A program made the translations under genes and the position numbers. From Bacillus paralicheniformis (GTDB lineage: Bacteria; Bacillota; Bacilli; Bacillales; Bacillaceae): DNA of 64,000 nt. Positions 45,455-54,788 of the stretch are shown here, piece after piece; position 1 is the first letter of the stretch, and every line of letters starts with the position of its first letter. The stretch covers positions 33,915-97,914 of the forward strand of contig NZ_LBMN02000006.1 in the NCBI RefSeq assembly GCF_001042485.2. Reading direction: 5' to 3'. The notes under the pieces are model-generated. The model made no database searches and was not told where the DNA came from. It saw nothing but the letters and a program-made list of their open reading frames with translations.

Positions 45455-46534
45455 ATGGCTGAGCGTATTAAAGTGAAAGTGCGGAAAAAAAAGAATAAAA
45501 AGAGAAGGCTGATTAAACGGTTTATAGTCCTTATGCTGCTCGCACTTCTCGCAGTCGGCGGAGTGGGCATATATAAAATTATAAACACGATTTCCGCGGC
45601 TGACGGCACTTATGATGAGCTTGAACGCGGAGAGAAGTCGAAGCTCAGGGACGATGTTGTTGATATTCAAAAAAAGCCGTTCTCGATTCTTTTTATGGGG
45701 GTTGAAGATTATTCGACAAACGGCGAGCACGGCCGGACGGATTCCCTGATTGTCGTGACGCTCGATCCTAAAAAGAAGTCGATGAAAATGCTGAGCATTC
45801 CGCGGGACACAAGGGTTCATTTGGCCAGCGACACAACCGGCACAAAAACAAAAATTAATGCGGCCTATGCAAAAGGCGGCAAGGATGAAACAATTGAGAC
45901 GGTTGAGGATTTCCTCGGAATCCCGATCGACTACTATGCAACGGTCGATTTTGACGGGTTTAAAGATGTCATCGATGAAATCGGCGGAATCGATATTGAC
46001 GTCCCTTTTGATTTCAGCGAAAAAAGCGATGTCTCCAAATCCAAGAGAATCTATTTTAAAAAAGGGAACATGCATCTAAATGGAGAGGAAGCTCTTGCCT
46101 ACGCAAGGATGAGAAAACAGGATAAGCGGGGAGACTTCGGGAGAAACGACAGACAAAAGCAAATCTTAAAAGCCGTTCTTGATCAAATCTCAAAACCGCA
46201 AAACCTCGCTAAAATTGATAAAATAGCCCAAAAAGCAAGCAAAAACATTCAGACAAACTTCAAAATCACACAGGCTCTGGCGCTTCAGCAAATCTACAGC
46301 GGCTTTGCTGGTGATGATATAAAAACATTAAACATCACAGGAAAAGATCTTACGATCGCTGATGTTTACTACTTTGAGCCTGACCAGCAAAACCTGGCAA
46401 ACGTGCAAAATGAATTGACCCATCATTTATACCCGGACTCAACCGCTGATTCGAGCGGAACATCGTCTGAATCTTCCGCACCCGCTGACGGGACAGACAG
46501 CTCAGCTGAATCGTCTGCTGCTTCTTCTTATTGA
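45455..46534 (+). CDS. tagV: LCP-family wall polymer ligase TagV
   Basis: A 359-residue membrane-anchored enzyme of the LytR-CpsA-Psr family. A very basic N terminus (VRKKKNKKRRLIKR) and one membrane helix (FIVLMLLALLAVGGVGIY) are followed by the extracellular LCP domain: FMGVEDYSTNGEHGRTDSL, SIPRDTRV, KINAAYAKGG and YARMRKQDKRGDFGRNDRQ hold the arginines that bind the polyprenyl pyrophosphate. It attaches teichoic or other anionic polymer to peptidoglycan. A Ser-rich tail ends the protein. ATG start with AAGGAGAAT; follows yvyE. Confidence 0.92.
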   Translation: MAERIKVKVRKKKNKKRRLIKRFIVLMLLALLAVGGVGIYKIINTISAADGTYDELERGEKSKLRDDVVDIQKKPFSILFMGVEDYSTNGEHGRTDSLIVVTLDPKKKSMKMLSIPRDTRVHLASDTTGTKTKINAAYAKGGKDETIETVEDFLGIPIDYYATVDFDGFKDVIDEIGGIDIDVPFDFSEKSDVSKSKRIYFKKGNMHLNGEEALAYARMRKQDKRGDFGRNDRQKQILKAVLDQISKPQNLAKIDKIAQKASKNIQTNFKITQALALQQIYSGFAGDDIKTLNITGKDLTIADVYYFEPDQQNLANVQNELTHHLYPDSTADSSGTSSESSAPADGTDSSAESSAASSY

Positions 46535-46575
46535 TCGGCTCTGTTGAATGTGAAAATTCATAATCGAATAAAAAT

Positions 46576-46612
46576 GAAGGGGAACTCTTTATATATTAAG
46601 GGTTCCCCTTTC
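46576..46612. terminator. Bidirectional terminator between tagV and the YunG-family gene
   Basis: AAGGGGAAC...GTTCCCCTT with T runs on both strands, between convergent genes. Confidence 0.85.
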
Positions 46613-46972
46613 TTTTGAAAAAGACAAATGATTGATAACACTTTGTTTTAAATAGTTATACTGTTTTTCGTTGGTATCTGAGAATGCCTCGTTTCTATTT
46701 GAGGGAACATCCATATACAGGATGTCTTCTTTGAATTGGGAAACCGTTAAATCATATCTTTTACCATTGATAACATTATAAAAATGCCACCCTTCAGGCA
46801 GCCTTGTTTTCCTTATTTCTCCACCTAATAGATCATTTACAATTAAGGCGGTTACGCCGCATTGTCCCTTTGCAGGGTTATCCTGACTCCATTTTGAACT
46901 TGAATCTGAAGACCAGGATTTATACAGTGCGTTCATTATTTGTTCGATCTGTCCAAGGTGATGATCATCCAT
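46589..46972 (-). CDS. YunG-family protein
   Basis: A 127-residue soluble protein. KWSQDNPAKGQCGVTALIVN (residues 27-46, with a candidate catalytic Cys) and GWHFYNVINGKRYDLTVSQF (about 61-80, with a His) are the conserved blocks of the YunG family. A Cys-His pair of this spacing recalls papain-like folds, but the activity is unknown. ATG start with AGGAGG upstream. I do not recall this gene between tagV and tagO in B. subtilis, so it is probably an insertion. Confidence 0.8.
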   Translation of the reverse strand: MDDHHLGQIEQIMNALYKSWSSDSSSKWSQDNPAKGQCGVTALIVNDLLGGEIRKTRLPEGWHFYNVINGKRYDLTVSQFKEDILYMDVPSNRNEAFSDTNEKQYNYLKQSVINHLSFSKERGTLNI

Positions 46973-47046
46973 AAAAAATCCTCCTTTTCATCGAGTTTTA
47001 GTTAGTCAACCAACCGCTTATGGGGCTTCCCGAAATGCGGTAATAA

Positions 47047-47073
47047 TAAAACCCCTGGAATCCAGGGGTTTTT
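47047..47073 (-). terminator. Terminator of tagO
   Basis: AAACCCCTGG-att-CCAGGGGTTT with T run, directly after the stop. Confidence 0.9.
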
Positions 47074-47080
47074 GTGCACA

Positions 47081-48145
47081 TTAATTCCTCTTCACCATCC
47101 GCCTGTAAAACTTCGTAAAGGGCTTGTACTGCTCATTTACAAGGCCTGTCACTTCTGCGATGATCTGCATGAACAGGATTAAGCCGAAGATGATGAAGAT
47201 GGACACCCAGAGCGTCGCGGTTTTTAAAAGAATGGCGCTCAGGCTGAAGACGACGCCAATTAAATAAATGACGATGACGGCTTTCCGATGGGACAGGCCA
47301 AAGGCCATCAGCCTGTGGTGAATATGCGATTTGTCGGGTGCCGAAATCGGCTGCTTGTTTAAAATCCGCCTGATGATCGCGAATGTCGTATCAAATATCG
47401 GCACTCCTAATATAATGATCGGAATGACGACGCTGAACAGGGTCACGCTTTTATACAGCCCAAGCAGCGACAGAACCGAAATCACATACCCCAAGAAGAG
47501 CGAGCCCGTGTCTCCCATAAAAATTTTCGCCGGATGGAAGTTATAGAACAGAAAGCCGACCGTACTTCCGATGACAACCAGCGATAGAGAGAAGATCAAG
47601 ATTTTATCGGCAGAAAAAGCCATGACGGCAATCGTCGAAAGGCCGATGACGGATATACCCGCAGCCAGTCCGTCCAATCCGTCGATTAAGTTGATGGCAT
47701 TTGTGATCCCGACGATCCATAAAATCGTCAGAGGATATGCGAGCCATCCCAAATCAAAGCGAAGATCCCAAAACGGAATCGATAAAAATTCCATTTTTAA
47801 GCCTGTACTGACGATGATGCAGGCTACTAATATTTGAACGATAAATTTAATTCTCGCGCTTAAATTATGTTTGTCATCTACAATGCCTAAAATGACAATC
47901 ATAAAAGCACCGAGTGTAATTGTTGTTATTCTGTTTTCATAAAGGCCGCCGGCAAACGAACCGGTCAATACTCCTATAAAAATGGCTAAACCGCCCATTC
48001 TCGGCATTACTTTATCATGTATCTTTCGTTTATCCGGCTGATCCACGACCCCGGATTTGATTGCTAGACGTTTGACAAGCGGAGTAATAATTAAAACAGT
48101 AATGAGAGAGACAAAAAACGCAAGTACAGTGCGTTCATAAGACAT
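47081..48145 (-). CDS. tagO: TagO, undecaprenyl-phosphate GlcNAc-1-phosphate transferase
   Basis: A 354-residue polytopic enzyme that transfers GlcNAc-1-phosphate to undecaprenyl phosphate, the first step of wall teichoic acid synthesis; also proposed to start teichuronic acid. Catalytic motifs LGIVDDKHN, NLIDGLDGLAAG, FMGDTGSLFLG and the histidine loop SHIHHRLMAFG are intact, with about ten membrane helices. ATG start with AAGGAGACTT. It follows tuaH but has its own promoter. Confidence 0.97.
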   Translation of the reverse strand: MSYERTVLAFFVSLITVLIITPLVKRLAIKSGVVDQPDKRKIHDKVMPRMGGLAIFIGVLTGSFAGGLYENRITTITLGAFMIVILGIVDDKHNLSARIKFIVQILVACIIVSTGLKMEFLSIPFWDLRFDLGWLAYPLTILWIVGITNAINLIDGLDGLAAGISVIGLSTIAVMAFSADKILIFSLSLVVIGSTVGFLFYNFHPAKIFMGDTGSLFLGYVISVLSLLGLYKSVTLFSVVIPIIILGVPIFDTTFAIIRRILNKQPISAPDKSHIHHRLMAFGLSHRKAVIVIYLIGVVFSLSAILLKTATLWVSIFIIFGLILFMQIIAEVTGLVNEQYKPFTKFYRRMVKRN

Positions 48146-48199
48146 AAGGAAGTCTCCTTTTTAAATGAAGTCTGGTCGTATTAAAGATCATACCTTTTC

Positions 48200-48229
48200 A
48201 TTATACAATTTCATTATTTATTATAACAA
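48200..48229 (-). promoter_or_regulatory. Sigma A-type promoter of tagO
   Basis: Reverse strand TTGTTA (48224-48229), 18 nt, TATAAT (48200-48205). A second TATAAT lies just upstream. Confidence 0.65.
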
Positions 48230-48275
48230 GCTCCAGCCAAAAGAAACATCATGAATTAATATCCCCCGCCGCAAA

Positions 48276-49463
48276 TTATGCATCTTTATTCAAGTTCAAT
48301 TGATCAAGCATCGTTAAAAATAAATGATGCCAGTCTCTTTCACGTGCGATCTTTTTGCGCAGTTCCACATGGGAGACATCTACATGCGCAAGCTCCAGCT
48401 CTTTACACACCGCTGTAAATTTAGCGGGGTCGTTTCCTGTAAGATGACGGTAAACGTGTTCCTGTTCAACCTTTTTTGTTGAAGGGAGGTTCATGCCGGC
48501 GACAGGCTTACCGGCAGCCAAAAATTCAAACAGCTTTAAAGGGAATACCGCATTATTATATGGCGACGGTTTATACGGCATGATCCCGATATCCACTACA
48601 TTCATATAAGACGGTACTTCCGACGGCGCAGCGGGCCCCGTCCAAATGACATTTTCTTCTTCAAGAAGCGCTTTAAAATCTTCGTCTCCGTTTGTCCCGT
48701 CAGGACCGACAAATAAAAACGTCCACTCTTTTTTGGTTCTGGCCGCTTCTTTGATGAGCTTAAAATCGAGCTTCGGCTTGATTCCGCCGATAAAGCCGAG
48801 GACGGTGCCTTCCCTTCCGTTTAATACATCCGCTTTTTGCTTATTTTCCGCAAACAAGCTGTATTCCACACCATTTTCGATTGTAAAAACCGGCTTTGTC
48901 TCTCCTTGAAGCCGGTCTGCTACGTTTTGGTGCAAATATTCAGAAGTGCAAAAAATCGTATCTGCAGCTTTAATGATTCTGCCTTCAGCTTCAAAAATAA
49001 CCTTTTGCCTGAATCCTGAGACAAGGCTTTGGCTTCCGCTGATCGGCGCCGCCCACAGGTCACTGCAGTCATAGATGACCTGATCCCACTGATAAAGCGA
49101 TGACAGCAGCGGAAAACCGGGGAATGTGTACCATAAGCACACCTTTTCCCCCTGAACGTCTTCTTTCAGCCGGTCAAGCAGCGGCTTCAGCTTGCTTTGA
49201 TAAAAAACATCCTTGTAGCGGGCAAACCTGAATATTTTCTTTTTCAAAAAATCTTTGACTGCAAATTGCTTGATTCCGTTGTCAAGCAATGTAAAAGTTT
49301 CGCGGGAAGGATTTTCAGACGGACAGACCCAAATGACTTCCTTCGTCTCCTTGCGGCCGGCTAAAAACTCAGCAAGGCGGTGCCTTCTGTATCTTAGCTG
49401 ATCCTGCCCCCATTCACCTGTCGCTACTATGACGTGTATGACTTGATCTGCTTTCACTTTCAA
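48276..49463 (-). CDS. tuaH: TuaH, glycosyltransferase of teichuronic acid synthesis
   Basis: A 395-residue GT-B type glycosyltransferase. C-terminal nucleotide-sugar motifs GFIGGIKPKLDF, FVGPDGTN and SPYNNAVFPLKLFEFLAAGKPV are typical of GT4-like enzymes; no signal peptide. It is the last tua gene and probably adds or modifies a sugar in the GlcA/GalNAc polymer; the exact linkage is unknown. GTG start with AAAAGGTGA upstream. Confidence 0.9.
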   Translation of the reverse strand: MKVKADQVIHVIVATGEWGQDQLRYRRHRLAEFLAGRKETKEVIWVCPSENPSRETFTLLDNGIKQFAVKDFLKKKIFRFARYKDVFYQSKLKPLLDRLKEDVQGEKVCLWYTFPGFPLLSSLYQWDQVIYDCSDLWAAPISGSQSLVSGFRQKVIFEAEGRIIKAADTIFCTSEYLHQNVADRLQGETKPVFTIENGVEYSLFAENKQKADVLNGREGTVLGFIGGIKPKLDFKLIKEAARTKKEWTFLFVGPDGTNGDEDFKALLEEENVIWTGPAAPSEVPSYMNVVDIGIMPYKPSPYNNAVFPLKLFEFLAAGKPVAGMNLPSTKKVEQEHVYRHLTGNDPAKFTAVCKELELAHVDVSHVELRKKIARERDWHHLFLTMLDQLNLNKDA

Positions 49464-49484
49464 TCACCTTTTCTGTCAATGCCG

Positions 49485-50243
49485 TTATAATCTTTTCATG
49501 ACTGCGTTCTTAGCGTAATGGAAAAAGCACCATGTCGCTTTCATCAAGTGAAGGCGTTCGATTTCCCTGTACACATACCAGGTTTTTCGCGCCGCCTTCC
49601 ACTTGTTTCTGGAGATCGATGTTTCAACGATGCGGTATTCGGCGAGGGGTTCGTTCAGACCGAATGCCTTGAATCCCCGCTTTAATACGGACAGCCATGT
49701 CGCCAAATCCTGACGGGTTCTTATATTCGGCATCCGGATATCACCCGTTTGCTCTCTGTCAATCATCACCGTCAAACAGCCGATAATCGTATTTTTTAAT
49801 ACATCATCATATGTAAGGCTGACGGGTGCATGAATGGTTTTATGAAGCGGTTCGCCGTCTTGGCTGATCAGCTCGTATGCCGTAAATGTGAAAGCATGCT
49901 GATGCTTCCTCATAAAGTCAAGCTGCTTATCCAGCTTTTCTGCTTTCCACAAATCATCGCTGTCCAAAAAGGCGACATAGCGCCCTTCGGCTTTGCTGAG
50001 CGCCGCATTTCGAGCCGCTGCAGCGCCTTGATTTTCTTTCAGAAAAATGGCATGGATCCGCTCATCATCTTCTTCATAGCGCTTCAAAATGTCTCTTGTC
50101 CCATCTGTTGAGCAATCATCGGCAATGATCATTTCCCAGTCGGAAAACGTCTGATTTAAGACGGACTGAATGGTTTTTTCGATAAATTCCTCCGCGTTAT
50201 AGGAAGGCGTAATGACAGAGATTAAAGGTTTTTGCCTCGTCAT
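49485..50243 (-). CDS. tuaG: TuaG, GT2 family glycosyltransferase
   Basis: A 252-residue GT-A enzyme: PLISVITPSYNAEEFIEKTI at the start, the DCSTDGT and FLDSDDLW (DxD) nucleotide-binding motifs near 40-95. It adds a sugar to the lipid-linked teichuronic acid chain. Start ATG 50243 is preferred because the protein then begins just before the first beta strand as in other GT2 proteins; ATG 50258 and TTG 50264 are in frame alternatives with no better site. Confidence 0.9.
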   Translation of the reverse strand: MTRQKPLISVITPSYNAEEFIEKTIQSVLNQTFSDWEMIIADDCSTDGTRDILKRYEEDDERIHAIFLKENQGAAAARNAALSKAEGRYVAFLDSDDLWKAEKLDKQLDFMRKHQHAFTFTAYELISQDGEPLHKTIHAPVSLTYDDVLKNTIIGCLTVMIDREQTGDIRMPNIRTRQDLATWLSVLKRGFKAFGLNEPLAEYRIVETSISRNKWKAARKTWYVYREIERLHLMKATWCFFHYAKNAVMKRL

Positions 50244-50272
50244 GGTCCTGATCCACATCCCCAATTAAAAAT

Positions 50273-50947
50273 TTAACGTTCTCTGAATACTTCCGGAACG
50301 ACAATGATAAAAAACGACAGCGCTAAACCGATCAGTACGCCTAATACCGCTCTTTTTTTAGGCGACATGCCGGCAGCCTGGTTATCCAGCACGATCAAAG
50401 GCTCAATTTCTTCAGCAGCCTTCATATCAAGCTTGCTTGTTTCAAGCTCATACAAAAACCGCTGTTTGTCAACTTTGGAATCAGCGCTGACTGTTTCGTC
50501 TTCAAGCGCCTTAATATTCTTTTCAATGACTTCTTCTCTTTTTGAGAACAGCGCCTTATCGCCTTTCATATAGGCATCTTTAATTTTTCCTAAAGTATCC
50601 AATGTTTCCTGTTTATCAGGCCCTGTGTAGCTTAAGTTGAAAAGTGAATCCGTTCTGATTTCAATCGCCAGATCGTCTTTCAATTGCGCCAGATCCTCTT
50701 CCGGCATATCCGGGAAAATGTCCTTTAAAAAAGCTTCGTTTTTCAACAGCAGCGGCACTTGCTTTGCATTGTTGTACTTCGCTTCTCCATAGTTCCCGGT
50801 TGATATCGTTACAGTAGCCGTGTAATTAGATGGAGCAACGCTTCCCTTCGGCATAAAATAGCCGACAAGACCAAGAATAAGAGGAAGCGCAATAATCGCC
50901 ACAATAAACTTTTTCACTCTACCAGCAATACGTTTGATTAAATTCAT
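50273..50947 (-). CDS. tuaF: TuaF, Wzz-like membrane protein
   Basis: A 224-residue protein with membrane helices at both ends (KKFIVAIIALPLILGLVGYF and VLGVLIGLALSFFIIVVPEV) and an extracellular helical loop, the layout of Wzz/chain-length or tyrosine-kinase adaptor proteins. It may set teichuronic acid chain length with TuaE; not proven. ATG 50947 chosen; the adjacent GTG 50950 is possible. Confidence 0.88.
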   Translation of the reverse strand: MNLIKRIAGRVKKFIVAIIALPLILGLVGYFMPKGSVAPSNYTATVTISTGNYGEAKYNNAKQVPLLLKNEAFLKDIFPDMPEEDLAQLKDDLAIEIRTDSLFNLSYTGPDKQETLDTLGKIKDAYMKGDKALFSKREEVIEKNIKALEDETVSADSKVDKQRFLYELETSKLDMKAAEEIEPLIVLDNQAAGMSPKKRAVLGVLIGLALSFFIIVVPEVFRER

Positions 50948-50988
50948 CACATGAATTTCTCCCTGTTTTTAAATTCGATTTTCAAAAA

Positions 50989-52443
50989 TCACCTATACTG
51001 TTCGGTTTCATCCGTTCCGCAGACTCTAAAGGTATTAACCGTCGCAATCACAAGCGCGAGGAACACCCAATGGAAATATAAATTCGAGACGGAACTCGGA
51101 CTGATGCTTGACACAAGGAAGGCGACGAGCGCGGCTGTCAAACCTTCAATGAGAAGCTTGTACCGCTTTCCAAGCGATCTTTTATAATATCGGTAAAGCA
51201 CAGTTATTAAATAAATGTACATCGTTAAATAACCGAGCATCATCACAACTCCAAAATTCGTCATGATCTCTACGAGCCAGTTATGAACCTCCACGACCCG
51301 GTCTGTATCGAACAATGCGTGATGTTCCAAATAATAAGGTACATTGCCGGCGCCGACGCCAAATCCGTAAGTATCCAGCACATAATGCCCGGCGTTTTTC
51401 AACAAGTTTGCCCTGGCGACATTGGATGGCAGCGGCTCGCTGAAATCGTGTGTAGTTTGCGGAGCCAAAAAGTATGTATAAAAAGCTCCGGTGATCTTTC
51501 CTGCAAACAGTGTGACAAAAGCGATACATCCTGCAGCTGCGGCGATGAGCGCCCATTTTTTAAGCACCTTCGGCAGCAAAATAAATGCATAAACGGCAAG
51601 TCCGGCTATAATTCCCAGGATGCTGGCTCTTGATCCTGTCAGGAAAATCAAGTAGGCCGAACAGAACGCAAGGAGCAGCCCCGCTATTTTTAAGTAGCTG
51701 TTTTTAATGTTTTTGAAAAAAGATAAATAAAAGAAAAAGCTGATGGATAGAAATGTCGCAAAGTCATTCTGATTGAAAAAGACGGATGTCGGATAGTGCT
51801 GTTTATAGTGCGGCCCGTTATAAAGGGTCGAACTCGGCAGGTGGTTTAATGTAAAGTGGTTGTAAAACCCGATGACCATTAAAAATACGGTCATGACCAA
51901 CCATATGTAATAAAACGCGAGAATTCGATCCATTTTTTGAAAAAACATAACAATCAGAAAAACAAAAAACATTCCCATTGCCAATAGGAACAGATATTTT
52001 ACGCCCTCAGTAGCAGACTTGACCCAAAGCAGCGAAATCATTCCATAGCAGAACCAAAACGTGAAAAACATCAGAATGCCTTTAACATGCACCTGCTTCC
52101 ACTTTTCAAGGTGCTGGCTGCCTTTCAACATTTCCGCTATGAATAAGAACCCTGCCAGAATCAGAAGAATTCGATATGGAAACAGGCTGAAAAAGCCCAA
52201 TTTAATCGTAAAAAAAGCATTGTTGGCAAATGTTGCAGCGATAAGCAGATATAATACGGGCATCAGCAATTGCTCGGACGACAAATACTTCCGGAGCACA
52301 ATGATCAAAGTCAGCGCAATCAAAATCAGACATGCTAACAAGACTTTTTTTGCATTGGACTGGGCCAATACAACGAATGCTAACCCTGCGGTCAATGCGG
52401 CGAGCCAAACCAAAACATTGACCGCGGAACGTTTGAGACTCAT
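50989..52443 (-). CDS. tuaE: TuaE, Wzy-like teichuronic acid polymerase
   Basis: A 484-residue protein with about twelve membrane helices and the O-antigen ligase/polymerase loop (YGFGVGAGNVPYYLEHHALF, then EVHNWLVEIMTNFGVV). It probably joins lipid-linked repeat units outside the membrane. Start ATG 52443 has GGAGGGGG directly upstream; the in-frame extension to 52488 does not. The neighbour upstream is an epimerase not found here in B. subtilis as I remember it. Confidence 0.9.
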   Translation of the reverse strand: MSLKRSAVNVLVWLAALTAGLAFVVLAQSNAKKVLLACLILIALTLIIVLRKYLSSEQLLMPVLYLLIAATFANNAFFTIKLGFFSLFPYRILLILAGFLFIAEMLKGSQHLEKWKQVHVKGILMFFTFWFCYGMISLLWVKSATEGVKYLFLLAMGMFFVFLIVMFFQKMDRILAFYYIWLVMTVFLMVIGFYNHFTLNHLPSSTLYNGPHYKQHYPTSVFFNQNDFATFLSISFFFYLSFFKNIKNSYLKIAGLLLAFCSAYLIFLTGSRASILGIIAGLAVYAFILLPKVLKKWALIAAAAGCIAFVTLFAGKITGAFYTYFLAPQTTHDFSEPLPSNVARANLLKNAGHYVLDTYGFGVGAGNVPYYLEHHALFDTDRVVEVHNWLVEIMTNFGVVMMLGYLTMYIYLITVLYRYYKRSLGKRYKLLIEGLTAALVAFLVSSISPSSVSNLYFHWVFLALVIATVNTFRVCGTDETEQYR

Positions 52444-52506
52444 TTTTCCCCCTCCTTCCGCTTCTTTCTGGAAAAGGGCTGCCGACATCAGCCAGCAGCC
52501 AGTGAT

Positions 52507-53436
52507 TTACATATTCATTTCTTTTTTATAATATGAAATGGTCTTTTCCAGTCCTTCAGCGAGCGGCATTTTTGGTTCCCAGTTTAAAATTTTCTTTGTT
52601 TCTTCATTACACAGTGTGCTGTGGCGGATATCCCCCGGTCTTTCATCTTGATAAATCGGAGACAGCGCCGAGTTCGTCGCTTTTTTCATCTCTGCAAACA
52701 GCTCATTGACTGTGATCGAAAAGCCGTTCGAAACGTTTAAACAAACGTTTGATTGAGCTTTGAGCGCCTTGACGTTGGCGGAAGCCACATCACCGACATA
52801 AATAAAATCGCGCGATTGTTCTCCGTCTCCAAAAATCACCGGAGCCTTGCCGCTTGTCAGCAAATCGGAGAAAATCGATACGACGCCGCCCTCTCCTTTT
52901 GCGTCCTGGCGCGGCCCGTATACATTGCTGTACCGCAAAATGCAATACTCGGTTCCATACAGATCATAGGCCAGCTTTAAGTAGTTCTCCACCGTAAGCT
53001 TCGTCAGCCCGTAGGGTGAGCCTGGATTTGTTTTATGACGAGTGTCGACAGGCAGATATTCAGGATCTCCATAAACAGCTGCTGATGATGCAAAGACAAT
53101 CTTTTTCACGCTGCATTCACCCGCTGCCTTAATGATATGGAGCGATCCCTTGATATTGATGTTTTCATCATTTAAAAAATCGCTGACAGACTCCGCCACG
53201 CTTACTTGTGCAGCTAAATGAATAATATAATCGGGATCAATGCTTTTGATGACGTCGATGACTTCCGGCTTTGTTATATCCTGCTCATAAAAGTCAACCG
53301 CGAGACCTTCAATGTTGGAGCGGTGTCCCGTAGTTAAATTGTCAAGAATTGAAACCCGGTAATTTTCTTTCAGAAGCTGTTCAGCGATATGCGAGCCTAT
53401 AAATCCGCATCCGCCTGTCACTAGTACTTTTTCCAT
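52507..53436 (-). CDS. NAD-dependent UDP-sugar 4-epimerase in the tua operon
   Basis: A 309-residue extended short-chain dehydrogenase/epimerase. Rossmann motif VTGGCGFIGSHIAEQL at residues 7-22, HLAAQVSV, the catalytic Ser and Tyr-x3-Lys (ASSAAVYGD; SPYGLTKLTVENY near 147-151), and the sugar site RYSNVYGPRQ. It is of the GalE/UDP-glucuronate or UDP-GlcNAc 4-epimerase kind. Teichuronic acid of B. licheniformis contains GlcA and GalNAc, so it most likely makes UDP-GalNAc from UDP-GlcNAc; UDP-galacturonate is the alternative. ATG 53436 has GAGGGG 8 nt upstream. It lies between tuaD and tuaE, whereas B. subtilis has these adjacent. Confidence 0.88.
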   Translation of the reverse strand: MEKVLVTGGCGFIGSHIAEQLLKENYRVSILDNLTTGHRSNIEGLAVDFYEQDITKPEVIDVIKSIDPDYIIHLAAQVSVAESVSDFLNDENINIKGSLHIIKAAGECSVKKIVFASSAAVYGDPEYLPVDTRHKTNPGSPYGLTKLTVENYLKLAYDLYGTEYCILRYSNVYGPRQDAKGEGGVVSIFSDLLTSGKAPVIFGDGEQSRDFIYVGDVASANVKALKAQSNVCLNVSNGFSITVNELFAEMKKATNSALSPIYQDERPGDIRHSTLCNEETKKILNWEPKMPLAEGLEKTISYYKKEMNM

Positions 53437-53453
53437 TAATAACACCCCTCGTT

Positions 53454-54788
53454 TTATACTTTTGTTAAGCTTTTCTCTCCCTGTACTCCAGGGCGGCCAA
53501 TTGAATGATAAATAAATCCTTCTCTTCTCATATCTTCAAGTTTAAACAAGTTACGTCCATCAATTAGAACAGGACGATTTAAATATGTTTTCAATTTCTT
53601 AAAATCCATTTCTTTAACCTGTGGCCAATCTGTCAAAATGAGGCAAGCATCAGTATCCTTTACAGTATCATACAAATCGTTGCTGTATATGGCCTGATCT
53701 CCCAATAAGCGTTCTGCCTCCGGAATTGCAATGGGATCGTATGCTTTAATATGAGCACCAAGGCCTCTCAGCATCGGAATGACATCCAGAGACGGCGCCG
53801 AGCGCATATCGTTTGTATTCGGCTTGAATGCCAGCCCAAGAACCGAAATGGTCATGCCGTTTAAATCGCCAAACACATCAAGGAGCTTTTGCACAATGTG
53901 GGCGCGCTGCTTTTGATTCGTCTCAATAACGGCTTCAATCATTTTAAAAGGATAGCCGACTGACTTCGCGATGTGCAATAAAGCCATTGTATCTTTAGGG
54001 AAGCAAGAGCCGCCAAAGCCGATTCCGGCATTCAAAAATTTATTGCCGATTCTGCTGTCCAGTCCGACACCTTCAGACACCTTTGATACATCAGCTCCGA
54101 CCCTTTCGCAAATATTTGCGATATCATTAATGAACGAGATCTTTGTAGCCAAAAATGCATTTGCAGCGTATTTAATCATTTCTGCACTTTCAAGGTTAGA
54201 CTTGACGATTTTCGTTTGAAAAGGCTTATGGAGCTCTTCAATAATCGCAGCAGCCTTTTCGCTTGTCGCACCGATGACGGCTCTTTCCATATTCATCGTA
54301 TCGTAAATAGCTGTTCCTTCACGAAGGAACTCCGGATTCGAAACGACGTCGAAAGGGAATTCCCCTTTTGAATTGCGTTCTATAATGGCTTGTACGAGCT
54401 TTCCTGTTCCAACAGGGACAGTGCTTTTGTTGACGACGACTTTATAGCCGTTCAGATGCTTCCCGATCATTTCGGCAACAGATTTGACAAATGTCAGGTC
54501 TGCTTCCCCTGTTTCCGACATCGGTGTTCCGACTGCAATATAAATAATCTCTGCTTCTTCAATCGCCTTGGGAATATCAGTAGAGAAAAATAAGCGATTT
54601 TCGTTTACGTTTTTATCCACAAGTTCTTTTAGGCCGTTTTCATAAATCGGCATCACTCCTGCTGAGAGTCCTCTTATTTTTTCTGCATCAATATCGCAAC
54701 AGACAACCGAGTTTCCCACTTCGGCAAAACAAGTTCCAGACACCAGCCCGACATATCCCGTTCCAATGACAGCGATTCTTTTCAACAT
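53454..54788 (-). CDS. tuaD: TuaD, UDP-glucose 6-dehydrogenase
   Basis: A 444-residue enzyme that oxidises UDP-glucose to UDP-glucuronate with two NAD. N-terminal Rossmann motif AVIGTGYVGLVSGTCFAE, catalytic Cys in GFGGSCFPKD near 258, and the C-terminal UDP-binding domain (LGLAFKPNTNDMRSAPS). ATG 54788 is chosen because AAGGGA lies 6 nt upstream; ATG 54794 touches that site. It starts the second half of the tua locus after a 190-nt gap. Confidence 0.96.
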   Translation of the reverse strand: MLKRIAVIGTGYVGLVSGTCFAEVGNSVVCCDIDAEKIRGLSAGVMPIYENGLKELVDKNVNENRLFFSTDIPKAIEEAEIIYIAVGTPMSETGEADLTFVKSVAEMIGKHLNGYKVVVNKSTVPVGTGKLVQAIIERNSKGEFPFDVVSNPEFLREGTAIYDTMNMERAVIGATSEKAAAIIEELHKPFQTKIVKSNLESAEMIKYAANAFLATKISFINDIANICERVGADVSKVSEGVGLDSRIGNKFLNAGIGFGGSCFPKDTMALLHIAKSVGYPFKMIEAVIETNQKQRAHIVQKLLDVFGDLNGMTISVLGLAFKPNTNDMRSAPSLDVIPMLRGLGAHIKAYDPIAIPEAERLLGDQAIYSNDLYDTVKDTDACLILTDWPQVKEMDFKKLKTYLNRPVLIDGRNLFKLEDMRREGFIYHSIGRPGVQGEKSLTKV

